From an uncultured Clostridia bacterium (GTDB lineage: Bacteria > Bacillota_I > Bacilli_A > RF39 > UBA660): a stretch of 36,767 nucleotides of DNA. Shown in pieces: positions 26,907 through 34,543 of this stretch; position 1 is the stretch's first letter; each line of letters starts with the position of its first letter. The DNA is taken from assembly GCA_947304495.1 (NCBI GenBank), contig CAMZBG010000009.1, positions 1-36,767 of the forward strand, written 5' to 3'. The notes under the pieces are model-generated. The model saw only the letters and a list, made by a program, of their open reading frames with translations, was not told the DNA's origin and made no database searches. Both the position numbers and the translations under genes were made by a program.

Positions 26907-28127
26907 ATGATTATATTATCGTTAAATGCAGGAAGCTCTTCTTTAAAATTTCAAGCTTTTGATATGCCTGAAGAAAACGTATTAATTTCTGGTGTGTTTG
27001 AAAGAATAGGAATGAAAGAAAGTTTCTATACAATAGAATTAAATGGTGAAAAAACAAAAAAAGAAGTAGAACTTAAAAATCATGAAGCTGCCATGGAATT
27101 AGTAACCGAAGAATTGATGGAAAATGGCATTGTTTCATCATTGGATGAAATTAAAGCTATAGGACATAGAATTGTTCAAGGTGGACCATATTTTGATAAG
27201 ACAGTAGAAATGACTGAAGAAAACATTAAGAAAGTAAAAGAATTATCAGTTTTATCTCCACTTCATAATCCAGCAGCAGTTTCAGGTATCAAAGCTGCAA
27301 AAGCAGTTGCTCCAAAAGCTCTTCAAACAGGAGTTTTTGATACTGCATTCCATCAGACAATCGAACCTGAGAACTATTTATATCCAGTTCCTTATGAATG
27401 GTGTGAAAAGTATAAAGTAAGAAAATATGGAGCACATGGAACTAGTCATAAATATGTAGCAGCTAGAATGAATGAAATTTTAGGAAGATATAATACAAAA
27501 CTAATTACTTGTCATATTGGTAATGGTGCAAGTATTTCGGCTATTAATGAGGGTGTATGCGTAAATACATCTATGGGTCTTACTCCAAATGCAGGACTTA
27601 TGATGGGCTCTCGTTGTGGTGATATGGATGCAACTGTAGTTACTTATATGATGCGTGAATTAGAATGTAGTCCAGATGAAATGGATACAATATTGAATAA
27701 ACAAAGCGGTTTACTTGGTATAAGTGGTATTAGCAGTGATTCAAGAGATATCGAAGATGGTATTAAAATTGGTAATCAAAGATGTGCTCTTGCACAAAAA
27801 ATGTTTGCTAATAAGATTATCGATCATATTGCAAAATACTATGTTCAACTTGGTGGATGTGATGCTATTGTATTTACAGCTGGTATTGGTGAAAAATCTA
27901 TTCATACGAGAAGAGAAGTATTAGATGGTTTAGCCGTATTAGGTGTAAAAATTGATGAAGAAGCCAACGATTGCCGTGGCGTAGAAAGGTTAATAACAGC
28001 CGAAGATTCATCTATTCCATGCTATGTCATTCCAACAAATGAAGAGTTGATGATAGCTAGAGATACATATGCTTTGTATCAAGAGAGAGAAAATGAAAAA
28101 GAATTAATTGAAAATGAAATTATTTAA
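26907..28127 (+). CDS. ackA: acetate kinase
   Basis: This enzyme interconverts acetyl phosphate + ADP and acetate + ATP, the ATP-yielding end step of mixed-acid fermentation. The 406-aa length is normal. Signatures are SLNAGSSSLKF (4-14, with the catalytic asparagine), GHRIVQGG, FDTAFHQT, YGAHGTSHKYV, HIGNGASI and GIGEKS near the C-terminus. No pta is in the window. Its last 14 nt overlap the nrnA-like gene, coupling the two. Confidence 0.97.
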   Translation: MIILSLNAGSSSLKFQAFDMPEENVLISGVFERIGMKESFYTIELNGEKTKKEVELKNHEAAMELVTEELMENGIVSSLDEIKAIGHRIVQGGPYFDKTVEMTEENIKKVKELSVLSPLHNPAAVSGIKAAKAVAPKALQTGVFDTAFHQTIEPENYLYPVPYEWCEKYKVRKYGAHGTSHKYVAARMNEILGRYNTKLITCHIGNGASISAINEGVCVNTSMGLTPNAGLMMGSRCGDMDATVVTYMMRELECSPDEMDTILNKQSGLLGISGISSDSRDIEDGIKIGNQRCALAQKMFANKIIDHIAKYYVQLGGCDAIVFTAGIGEKSIHTRREVLDGLAVLGVKIDEEANDCRGVERLITAEDSSIPCYVIPTNEELMIARDTYALYQERENEKELIENEII

Positions 28128-29070
28128 GGAAATATTAAAATTAATTAAAAAATATGATAGCATTGTAATTGCTAGACATATTGGAGCAGATCCCGATGCT
28201 TTGGGTAGTCAATTTGCACTTAAAGAACTAATTGAAACTAATTTTAAAAATAAAAAAGTATATGCCGTTGGTTCAATAGCTGCTAGATTTAAATTTATGG
28301 GAAGTACCAATAAAATAGATGAAGTTGATAAATCAAAGACACTTTTAATCGTTGTCGATACTCCAGATAAAAAACGTATTGAAGATATCAATTCTGTCGA
28401 TGAATTTGCCAAAGTAGTTAAGATCGATCATCATCCATTTGTCGAAAAACTAACTAGTGATAGTTTAGAATATATTGAAGATAGTGCTTCAAGTTCTAGT
28501 CAACTAATATTTAAATTTATACTATATAATAAACTTAAAATGACTAAGAAGATAGCTGAAAATATCTATATTGGAATTGTTGGTGATACCGATAGATTTT
28601 TACATGATTATACTTCACTTGAAACATTTGAACTAACTACTAAACTATTAAAAATGTCAGGAATCGAATTTACAAAGTTATATGAACCATTATATATGAG
28701 ACCACTTACCGAAATTAAATTCCAAGGATATATTTATCAGAATTTAGTTTTAACTGAGAACAATGTGGCTTATATTAAGTTAACTGACGAAGTTTTAAAA
28801 AAATATGAAGTAGATTCTGCTTCAGCCGGAAATATGATCAATGATTTAAAATTTGTCAGTGGAATTATGGTTTGGGTATTCTTTTCAGAAGATCCTAGAG
28901 CAAATATAATTAAGGCTAACATTAGATCAAGAGGGCCAGCAATTAATGATGTTGCAAGTAAATATGGTGGTGGTGGTCATATATATGCTGCCGGTGCTAG
29001 ACTTAAGACTTGGGAAGAAGCTGAATTATTAATAAAAGATTTAGATGAAGTAACAGCTAAATATGAATAG
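28114..29070 (+). CDS. nrnA: DHH/DHHA1 phosphoesterase, NrnA-like
   Basis: The 318-aa protein has the two-domain plan of NrnA/GdpP-catalytic proteins: ARHIGADPDALGS (DHH motif I), VVDTPD (II), KIDHHPF (III), IGIVGDTDRF (IV), and DHHA1 with GGGGHIYAAGAR near the C-terminus. NrnA degrades nano-RNA (2-5 nt) and pAp; some relatives hydrolyse pApA from c-di-AMP breakdown. I place the start at ATG 28114 (MKLFKEI), inside the end of ackA, rather than the TTG at 28108. The ribosome site is poor, so re-initiation from ackA translation is likely. Confidence 0.9.
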   Translation: MKLFKEILKLIKKYDSIVIARHIGADPDALGSQFALKELIETNFKNKKVYAVGSIAARFKFMGSTNKIDEVDKSKTLLIVVDTPDKKRIEDINSVDEFAKVVKIDHHPFVEKLTSDSLEYIEDSASSSSQLIFKFILYNKLKMTKKIAENIYIGIVGDTDRFLHDYTSLETFELTTKLLKMSGIEFTKLYEPLYMRPLTEIKFQGYIYQNLVLTENNVAYIKLTDEVLKKYEVDSASAGNMINDLKFVSGIMVWVFFSEDPRANIIKANIRSRGPAINDVASKYGGGGHIYAAGARLKTWEEAELLIKDLDEVTAKYE

Positions 29071-29085
29071 CACTTCATCTTTTTT
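29043..29085 (+). terminator. intrinsic terminator built into the nrnA 3' end
   Basis: AGATGAAGT (29043-29051, coding) pairs perfectly with ACTTCATCT (29072-29080) around a 20-nt loop containing the stop, and a T tract follows. Confidence 0.75.
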
Positions 29086-29133
29086 CTTTACTATAAACCA
29101 GATATGGTGCTATAATTAATTTAGGTGGTAAGT

Positions 29134-29502
29134 ATGAATATATATTTACAAATTACAATTGAAATTGTTGTCGTATTCATCTTAATATTTCTTTTAAATC
29201 ATTTCTTATTTGTTAGAAAAAATAAAAAATTAAAAAAAGATGAAATGCCTTTAGAATTAATATATCTATCAGGAATATATGGAATTGATCCTAAAAAGAT
29301 TAATTTTAGACAATTTCAATATGCATATAGTTTAATCAATTCCTTTATTATAACTACGACATATATGTTAGTTACATATCTAATCCATGTAATGATTTTA
29401 AAAGTTATTATCGGTATTATTATTTTAGTACTCTTAATAATAATTTGTTATGGATTGTTAGGAAGATATTATTTATATAAAGAAGAGAAAAGTACAAAGT
29501 AG
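29134..29502 (+). CDS. small three-span membrane protein
   Basis: The 122-aa protein has spans at about 6-25, 68-88 and 90-112. A conserved-looking cytoplasmic loop lies between the first two (MPLELIYLSGIYGIDPKKINFRQF). I know no function. ATG 29134 is chosen because TAGGTGG is properly spaced for it; the GTG at 29125 lies within that site. An extended -10 TGCTATAAT (29108-29116) precedes it, and a terminator overlaps its stop, so it is monocistronic. Confidence 0.75.
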   Translation: MNIYLQITIEIVVVFILIFLLNHFLFVRKNKKLKKDEMPLELIYLSGIYGIDPKKINFRQFQYAYSLINSFIITTTYMLVTYLIHVMILKVIIGIIILVLLIIICYGLLGRYYLYKEEKSTK

Positions 29503-29513
29503 TACTTTTTTTT
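29488..29513 (+). terminator. intrinsic terminator
   Basis: A perfect 8-bp stem, AAAAGTAC (29488-29495) with GTACTTTT (29502-29509), is followed by further T and overlaps the stop codon. Confidence 0.85.
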
Positions 29514-29549
29514 AGCCATTTGCATATGCTAAAATGAGGAGTGATGTAA

Positions 29550-30071
29550 GTGGCATATCGCGAGATAGTTACTAAAGCAATAATTGCTAAAGGTAAGAAA
29601 AAATATAAAGAACAATATAAAATAACCGTTGAAGAAACTCCATCAACAATTTTAGGTTGCTGGATAATCAATCATAATTTTGAAGCTAAAGAAGTAGCAG
29701 GTAAGATTATTATCAATGGTTCATTTGATGCAAATATCTGGTATTCATATGATAACGATACGAAAACAACGGTAGTAAACAAAAAAATAAATTATACCGA
29801 AGAAGAAAAACTAATGACTTCGACACAAGATATAACTAATAAAAATATTATTGTAAGAAGCTTAAAACAACCAAATTGTGTTTCAGCTAAAGAAGAAGGC
29901 AATGATATCAATTTAGAGATTGAAAAAGAATTAGGAATCGAAATAGTAGGGGATACCAAAGTTAAAATATCTTCAGTTGACGATGAAGAAGAAAATTGGA
30001 TCAATTTAAATGATGATAATGAATTTGAAAACATCAATACAGAATATGTAAATGAAAAGATGACACCTTAG
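29550..30071 (+). CDS. cotE: outer spore coat protein CotE
   Basis: The 173-aa protein matches Bacillus CotE, the morphogenetic protein that directs outer coat assembly around the forespore. Conserved blocks are YREIVTKAIIAKGKKK (3-18), STILGCWIINHNFEAKEV (32-49), GSFDANIWYSY (57-67), TKTTVV (71-76), IVRSLKQPNC (101-110) and EIVGDTKVKISS (131-142), then an acidic tail (DDEEENW). Translation starts at GTG 29550 after GAGGAGTGAT. CotE is a spore-specific marker, so this organism probably makes spores. The length is close to the usual ~180. Confidence 0.93.
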   Translation: MAYREIVTKAIIAKGKKKYKEQYKITVEETPSTILGCWIINHNFEAKEVAGKIIINGSFDANIWYSYDNDTKTTVVNKKINYTEEEKLMTSTQDITNKNIIVRSLKQPNCVSAKEEGNDINLEIEKELGIEIVGDTKVKISSVDDEEENWINLNDDNEFENINTEYVNEKMTP

Positions 30072-30085
30072 TCTCTTTTTTTATT
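30055..30085 (+). terminator. probable terminator after cotE
   Basis: AAAAGA-T-GAC pairs with GTC-TCTTTT with one bulged T, and it leads into T-rich sequence. The stem is weak but the T tract is strong. Confidence 0.5.
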
Positions 30086-30145
30086 TTTTTTATAAAAAAC
30101 TCTTCCAATTTTTTTAAAATTGTTGTATCATTTATTATGTAGAGT

Positions 30146-30289
30146 ATACGGAGAGTATTTCGTATGTTTACATGTAATGTATATATGGTTATATGCATTA
30201 GGATTAATTCCTGACCTAATACTTTGGGAACAGTATTATGGTTTATATATTCTAAGTTCCCAAAGTAATTAACGAAGGGTTAGGAGGTG
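30146..30289 (+). promoter_or_regulatory. structured 5' leader, possible riboswitch-like element
   Basis: This leader of about 145 nt forms several stems. ATACG/CGTAT is at 30146-30165, and AATGTATAT/ATATGCATT at 30176-30199. ATTAGG (30197-30202) pairs with CCTAAT (30215-30220), and a perfect 12-bp stem joins TACTTTGGGAAC (30220-30231) and GTTCCCAAAGTA (30256-30267). The CCTAA at 30215-30219 can instead pair with TTAGG (30280-30284), which overlaps the AGGAGG ribosome site (30282-30287). The two pairings exclude each other, as in translational switches. It matches no riboswitch class I can name. Confidence 0.6.
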
Positions 30290-30295
30290 AAAAAT

Positions 30296-30973
30296 ATGGA
30301 AAAAAGAGATGGAACTAAAGTTGTAGCACTTGTTGCTCTAATTGTAGCCGTTGTTGCTTTATCAGTAGGTTTCGCCACTTTCTCTGCTACACTTAATATA
30401 ACTAATGCTTCTGCAGTAGTTGAAGCTAGCGATGAATTTAGTGCAAACGTTCACTATGATACATCATTTACACCAATATGTTATTTACCTAGTGATACTG
30501 CTACTGATATTACAGTTTATACTGATAGTCCATATTCACATGGTACAGCAACTCAACATAGTTGGGCTAATATCAAAGTACCTATTACAACAACAAATAG
30601 AACAGTAATTTGTAAAGCAAGAGTTATCAATGAAAGTATCTATGCAGCTACTTTGACTGAAATAACTAGTCATAGTACATTCTTAACTGCTACTACAGGT
30701 ACTGGAAGTGATGCTGCTACAAATATGACAGCTGTTCTTCAAAATACAACTGTAACAGTAACAATTGGTGCTACTCCAAATGTTGGAACAATAACTTATA
30801 ATGCAGCAGCAGCTGTAACTAGTGGATTAAATAATGTTATTCAACCAAATGCAACTACTGATGTATTATTAACAATTGAATACGCAGCAGCAGGACCTGC
30901 ACCAGATGGTGACGTTACAATCAACATTCCACTTGTTGATTTCACTTACGAAAGTACAGCACCATCATCTTAA
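30296..30973 (+). CDS. TasA/CalY-like secreted fibre protein with SipW-type signal
   Basis: The 225-aa protein has a hydrophobic N-terminal segment (8-27) leading to VGFATFSATLNI (24-35), like the SipW-dependent signal of TasA/camelysin-family proteins. The mature part is threonine/alanine/valine-rich, strand-forming and low in charge, with two cysteines (C62, C106). Such proteins polymerise into biofilm fibres or decorate the surface. It is translated from ATG 30296 behind a perfect AGGAGGTG site; the in-frame GTG 30287 is inside that site. The dedicated signal peptidase gene follows after a large hairpin. Family membership rests on signal type and context, so polymerisation is inference. 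Confidence 0.78.
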   Translation: MEKRDGTKVVALVALIVAVVALSVGFATFSATLNITNASAVVEASDEFSANVHYDTSFTPICYLPSDTATDITVYTDSPYSHGTATQHSWANIKVPITTTNRTVICKARVINESIYAATLTEITSHSTFLTATTGTGSDAATNMTAVLQNTTVTVTIGATPNVGTITYNAAAAVTSGLNNVIQPNATTDVLLTIEYAAAGPAPDGDVTINIPLVDFTYESTAPSS

Positions 30974-30984
30974 TAGTAAAGATG

Positions 30985-31039
30985 AATATATTACTGGCGT
31001 GATAGATAATAACGTCTATTACGCCAGTAGTAATATATT
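30985..31039 (+). other. long intercistronic hairpin
   Basis: AATATATTAC-TGGCGTGATAGA pairs with TCTATTACGCCA-(GTA)-GTAATATATT: about 22 base pairs with one G-U and a 3-nt bulge around an eight-base loop. No T run follows, so it is not a standard terminator. Its place between a structural-protein gene and its signal peptidase suits mRNA stabilisation or differential expression. Confidence 0.8.
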
Positions 31040-31063
31040 TACATAAGATTATTTGGAGGCTAT

Positions 31064-32191
31064 ATGAAAAAGAGTTATTTGAAGCTGATGGTATTTTGCA
31101 CCATCATTGTTACAATTTTACTTCTAAATAGTCTTATATTAAGTATATTATCAAATTACTATTATATGGCTATGTTTTTAGCTATCTTGGTAGTGATATT
31201 CAAGTTTGCTTTTGGATTTGAAAAAGATAATCATAGATATATTAAAGATATAATTTTAGAATTGGCAATCTTATATTTGGCATCTTTTATCATATTCTAT
31301 CTATCAGGATTAATAATTGGTTTTGCAAGAACTAGTAATTATTATTCTTGGTATGGCTTAAAGACATTTATTATTCCGTATGTTTTAGTTATATGTCTAA
31401 AAGAATTCTTAAGATATCAGATGTTAAATAAAGTCGAAAAACATACATTATATACGATTGCAATATGTATGATATTTGTTTTTATCGATATTGGAGCTAA
31501 TATTGCTAATAAGAATCTAATCGGAGCATATAATATATTTATCTATTTCGCTTTAACTGTATTGCCAGCCATAAGTGATAACGTAGCGGCAACGTATGTC
31601 GCTAAGAAAGTAGGGTATAAACCGAATATCTTTTGGTTACTAATTGCTAATTTATATGCGGTATTATTACCAATTATTCCGAATACAGGATTGTATGTGT
31701 CTTCAATTATTAAATTCTTATTCCCATTTGTTATTATCTATAATGTTTATGTGTTCTTTAGAAGAAGAGAAAGAAACGTTCCATTAAGAACCAAGGATAA
31801 GAATAGATATATTGGATTAGTATCTTTAGCGATAGTAACCGTTATTCTCGTATATTTTGTGTCAGGATTCTTTAAGTATTATGCAATAGCGATTGGATCA
31901 GGAAGTATGACTCCTACAATATATAAGGGAGATGTCGTCATTGTCGATCAAGAATTTCAATTTGGAGATTTAGACATAGGTGATATCATAGCTTATCGTT
32001 ATAATGGCGTAGTCGTTGTTCATAGATTAGTAAATATCGTTATAATTGATGATGAATACTATTTCTATACTAAAGGAGATGCCAATTTAGAAAAGGATAA
32101 TTATGTAATATTTTCAAATACTGTTGTTGGCGTTGTCAAAGCAAGAGTACCATTTATCGGTGCTCCAACAGTATGGCTAAGTGAATTATAA
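31064..32191 (+). CDS. SipW-type (ER-type) signal peptidase I with long multi-span N-terminus
   Basis: The C-terminal ~110 residues form a signal peptidase domain: SGSMTPTIYKGDVVIVD with nucleophile S281, GDIIAYRYNGVVVVHRL with H320 in place of the usual lysine (the mark of SipW/ER-type enzymes), and YTKGDANLEKD. The first ~265 residues contain about eight membrane spans. Known SipW proteins are about 190 aa with two spans, so this N-terminus is an extension. It has a TTGGAGG ribosome site. It lies between the TasA-like substrate and a DUF5305 gene, whose products it most likely processes or assembles with. Confidence 0.9.
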   Translation: MKKSYLKLMVFCTIIVTILLLNSLILSILSNYYYMAMFLAILVVIFKFAFGFEKDNHRYIKDIILELAILYLASFIIFYLSGLIIGFARTSNYYSWYGLKTFIIPYVLVICLKEFLRYQMLNKVEKHTLYTIAICMIFVFIDIGANIANKNLIGAYNIFIYFALTVLPAISDNVAATYVAKKVGYKPNIFWLLIANLYAVLLPIIPNTGLYVSSIIKFLFPFVIIYNVYVFFRRRERNVPLRTKDKNRYIGLVSLAIVTVILVYFVSGFFKYYAIAIGSGSMTPTIYKGDVVIVDQEFQFGDLDIGDIIAYRYNGVVVVHRLVNIVIIDDEYYFYTKGDANLEKDNYVIFSNTVVGVVKARVPFIGAPTVWLSEL

Positions 32192-32221
32192 AAAAGAAAA
32201 AAGAAGAAAAGGAGGTGCAAA

Positions 32222-33364
32222 ATGACTAAGAAAGTCAGCAAAGAAGTAACAAGTGACGTTAAGAAAAAGAAGACTGTGGCAACTAAAAAAAGTGAACCTG
32301 CAAAACCCAAGAAAACGATGTATTTTAGTTTCAATTTTAGATTAGGTTTTAACATTATTTTGTTCTTGTTATTAGTTATTTTAGGCACCATTCTTATAAA
32401 TAAGTCCATTAATTTTGAAGAGGAACAGATAGTAAAATACAACGAAAAAAGTAGTTTAGATTACAAAGTATATTTGTTTAAAAATGATTTTTATGATCAA
32501 GAATATCTTGATAAAGATATGCTATATGTAGCTAGCTTAATTAAAAATATTAAATTAGATTTCGATTATTTATTTACGGCTGAAGATAAAGAAAATTTAG
32601 ATTTTGAATATAGCGTTATTGGAAAACTTTCAATTACTAATAAAGAAGGAACAAGATACTACTTTGAAAAGACATATACATTACTTAATCCAAAAAAAGT
32701 TACAATGACTGATACCAATATTCAAAGAATTGTTGAAGAAGTAAATGTCGATTATAGTTATTATAATAATTTAGCTACTAACTTTAAAGCATCTTATGGA
32801 GTAGATACCGAAAGTAAATTAACAGTATTTATGCTTATTAATAAGAAGAATACTCCACAAAGTAACTTTGTTATGGATAATAATACAATTATGAATGTTG
32901 TTATTCCATTATCACAGAAATCAATCGATATCAGATTAGATTATAAAGATATTAATCAGACTAGTAATATCATAAAAGCACAAGATGTAAAAGTTAGAAA
33001 TACAGTAATTTTAGCAGTAGCTATTACTTTAGTAGTAAGTTCATTGGCAGTAATGATAAAGACAATGAGAATGCTTAGTTTACTTCGTACTAAACGTAGT
33101 GCATACGACAAATATATTGCTAAATTACTAAAAGAATACGATAGATTAATAGCAGAAACATCAACTTCGATATCATTTAAAGATAAAGAAATAATCGATG
33201 TTAATAAATTCACTGAATTATTAGATTTGCATGATAATTTACAGTTACCAATTATGTTTTATTCAGTAACTAATCATCAAAAAGCATATTTCTATATTTC
33301 ACATGATAATACAATTTATTTGATGACGGTTAAAGCATCTGATTTTGAAAAAAAGAAGAAATAA
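32222..33364 (+). CDS. DUF5305 family membrane protein
   Basis: The 380-aa protein has a basic lysine-rich cytoplasmic N-terminus (1-35), a first span (about 39-60), an extracytoplasmic domain (about 62-255), a second span (about 262-282), and a cytoplasmic C-terminal domain (285-380). SLDYKVYLFKNDFYD and YLDKDMLYVASLIKNI are typical of DUF5305, a family that commonly neighbours SipW-type signal peptidases and TasA-like proteins. It probably helps assemble or anchor the fibre; this role is inference from context. The gap to the peptidase gene is 30 nt with an AAAGGAGG ribosome site. A terminator follows. Confidence 0.85.
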   Translation: MTKKVSKEVTSDVKKKKTVATKKSEPAKPKKTMYFSFNFRLGFNIILFLLLVILGTILINKSINFEEEQIVKYNEKSSLDYKVYLFKNDFYDQEYLDKDMLYVASLIKNIKLDFDYLFTAEDKENLDFEYSVIGKLSITNKEGTRYYFEKTYTLLNPKKVTMTDTNIQRIVEEVNVDYSYYNNLATNFKASYGVDTESKLTVFMLINKKNTPQSNFVMDNNTIMNVVIPLSQKSIDIRLDYKDINQTSNIIKAQDVKVRNTVILAVAITLVVSSLAVMIKTMRMLSLLRTKRSAYDKYIAKLLKEYDRLIAETSTSISFKDKEIIDVNKFTELLDLHDNLQLPIMFYSVTNHQKAYFYISHDNTIYLMTVKASDFEKKKK

Positions 33365-33366
33365 TT

Positions 33367-33389
33367 AGAAGAGAAATCTCTTCTTTTTT
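33367..33389 (+). terminator. intrinsic terminator of the TasA/SipW/DUF5305 operon
   Basis: AGAAGAG (33367-33373) pairs with CTCTTCT (33378-33384) with an AAAT loop, and T6 follows. Confidence 0.85.
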
Positions 33390-33442
33390 CTTGCTAACAT
33401 TACATATCTTATAGTATAATTAATATACTAGGAGCGATATGT

Positions 33443-34450
33443 ATGAATGCCAATGAATTAATCTCATATAATGGATATTTATTAGATTTATTAGATAATA
33501 ATAGTACTAAATACGATTATAGTAATGAATTTAAATTAAATTTATATATAACATTATTATCATTAAATAATTCTAATTATCATGAATCAATATATTTAGA
33601 AGAAATTAATACCTTGGAAGATTTCTTAAGAAAAGTTAATAATCTTAAAGTAAAGATTCAACTTAAACGAAAAGAAATAGAAATCGATGAATTAATCTCA
33701 GTAATTAGTGCAATATATAATAGTAATCAAGTAATAATTGATAAATATAATAAAGAACATATCGATATAACTAGTATATTAGATAGTAAAGATCCCAAAG
33801 AATTAACAACACTAATCGATAAATTAACCAAAGAAAAAATGATTGCTATCGACAATAAAGAACACGATGATATTAAAAGAAATCTAATATCTTACAGTAT
33901 TCTTAACAATCGATATCGATTAAAAGATAATACCATATATATAGAATCTGAAAACCAAATAGAAATATCTTTAGATGAATTCTTTAGAATATTTGAATAT
34001 CTATTATATATTAAAAATTATCCTAAAATATATTCAAACGAAGAAACTAATAATATGCATATTTCTCTTATTACCAATATTATCGACTATTTAAACACAG
34101 AAATACTTAACGATAATAATATCATACCAATAATACTAACATATATCGTTTTAAATGATATACCTAACTATGAAATGATCGATACATCATACTTTAATAT
34201 AGAAAACATAAAAATAACCGATCTATATTCATTAGCTAACCATAAAAAAGATAATGAAAATACAGCTAAATGGAAGAATATCTATATACCTAATAGTTAT
34301 CTATATCAAAGAATAAAAGAAATGACCTTAAATGGCAATTATTATTTTAAAGATAATAACTTTATTTTAGATAATATAGTAAACTTTAAAATAACAATAA
34401 GTATCGACAATATGAAAGAATTCTTAAGAGCTAATTTAAACAACTTATAA
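33443..34450 (+). CDS. unknown helical protein, 335 aa
   Basis: I do not recognise this protein. It is soluble, asparagine- and isoleucine-rich, and predicted mostly helical. Short charged helices alternate with loops (for example DFLRKVNNLKVKIQLKRKEIEIDELISVIS, about 62-90, likely coiled) and a middle domain (170-230) contains ISLDEFFRIFEYLLYI. The start follows TAGGAGCGAT. It is monocistronic between two terminators, upstream of recG. Its codon use is at the AT-rich extreme of the window, but not out of keeping with recG. Confidence 0.75.
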   Translation: MNANELISYNGYLLDLLDNNSTKYDYSNEFKLNLYITLLSLNNSNYHESIYLEEINTLEDFLRKVNNLKVKIQLKRKEIEIDELISVISAIYNSNQVIIDKYNKEHIDITSILDSKDPKELTTLIDKLTKEKMIAIDNKEHDDIKRNLISYSILNNRYRLKDNTIYIESENQIEISLDEFFRIFEYLLYIKNYPKIYSNEETNNMHISLITNIIDYLNTEILNDNNIIPIILTYIVLNDIPNYEMIDTSYFNIENIKITDLYSLANHKKDNENTAKWKNIYIPNSYLYQRIKEMTLNGNYYFKDNNFILDNIVNFKITISIDNMKEFLRANLNNL

Positions 34451-34465
34451 AATATAAGTTGTTTT
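34438..34465 (+). terminator. intrinsic terminator
   Basis: AACAACTTAT pairs with ATAAGTTGTT around an AAAAT loop, followed by T. It overlaps the stop codon of the preceding gene. Confidence 0.85.
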
Positions 34466-34481
34466 CTTTATGTCAACTATC

Positions 34482-34509
34482 TAGACAATAATTTAAAATA
34501 TGATATAAT
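34482..34509 (+). promoter_or_regulatory. promoter of recG
   Basis: TAGACA (34482-34487), a 16-nt spacer ending in TGA, then TATAAT (34504-34509): a combined -35 and extended -10 promoter. Confidence 0.65.
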
Positions 34510-34543
34510 TAAATTAACTAATAGTAAAGAGTATGGAGGAGTC

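Noticed and set aside
29043..29080. Regulatory hairpin inside nrnA
   Set aside because: The stem is followed by a T tract and is explained as a terminator using coding bases for its first arm.
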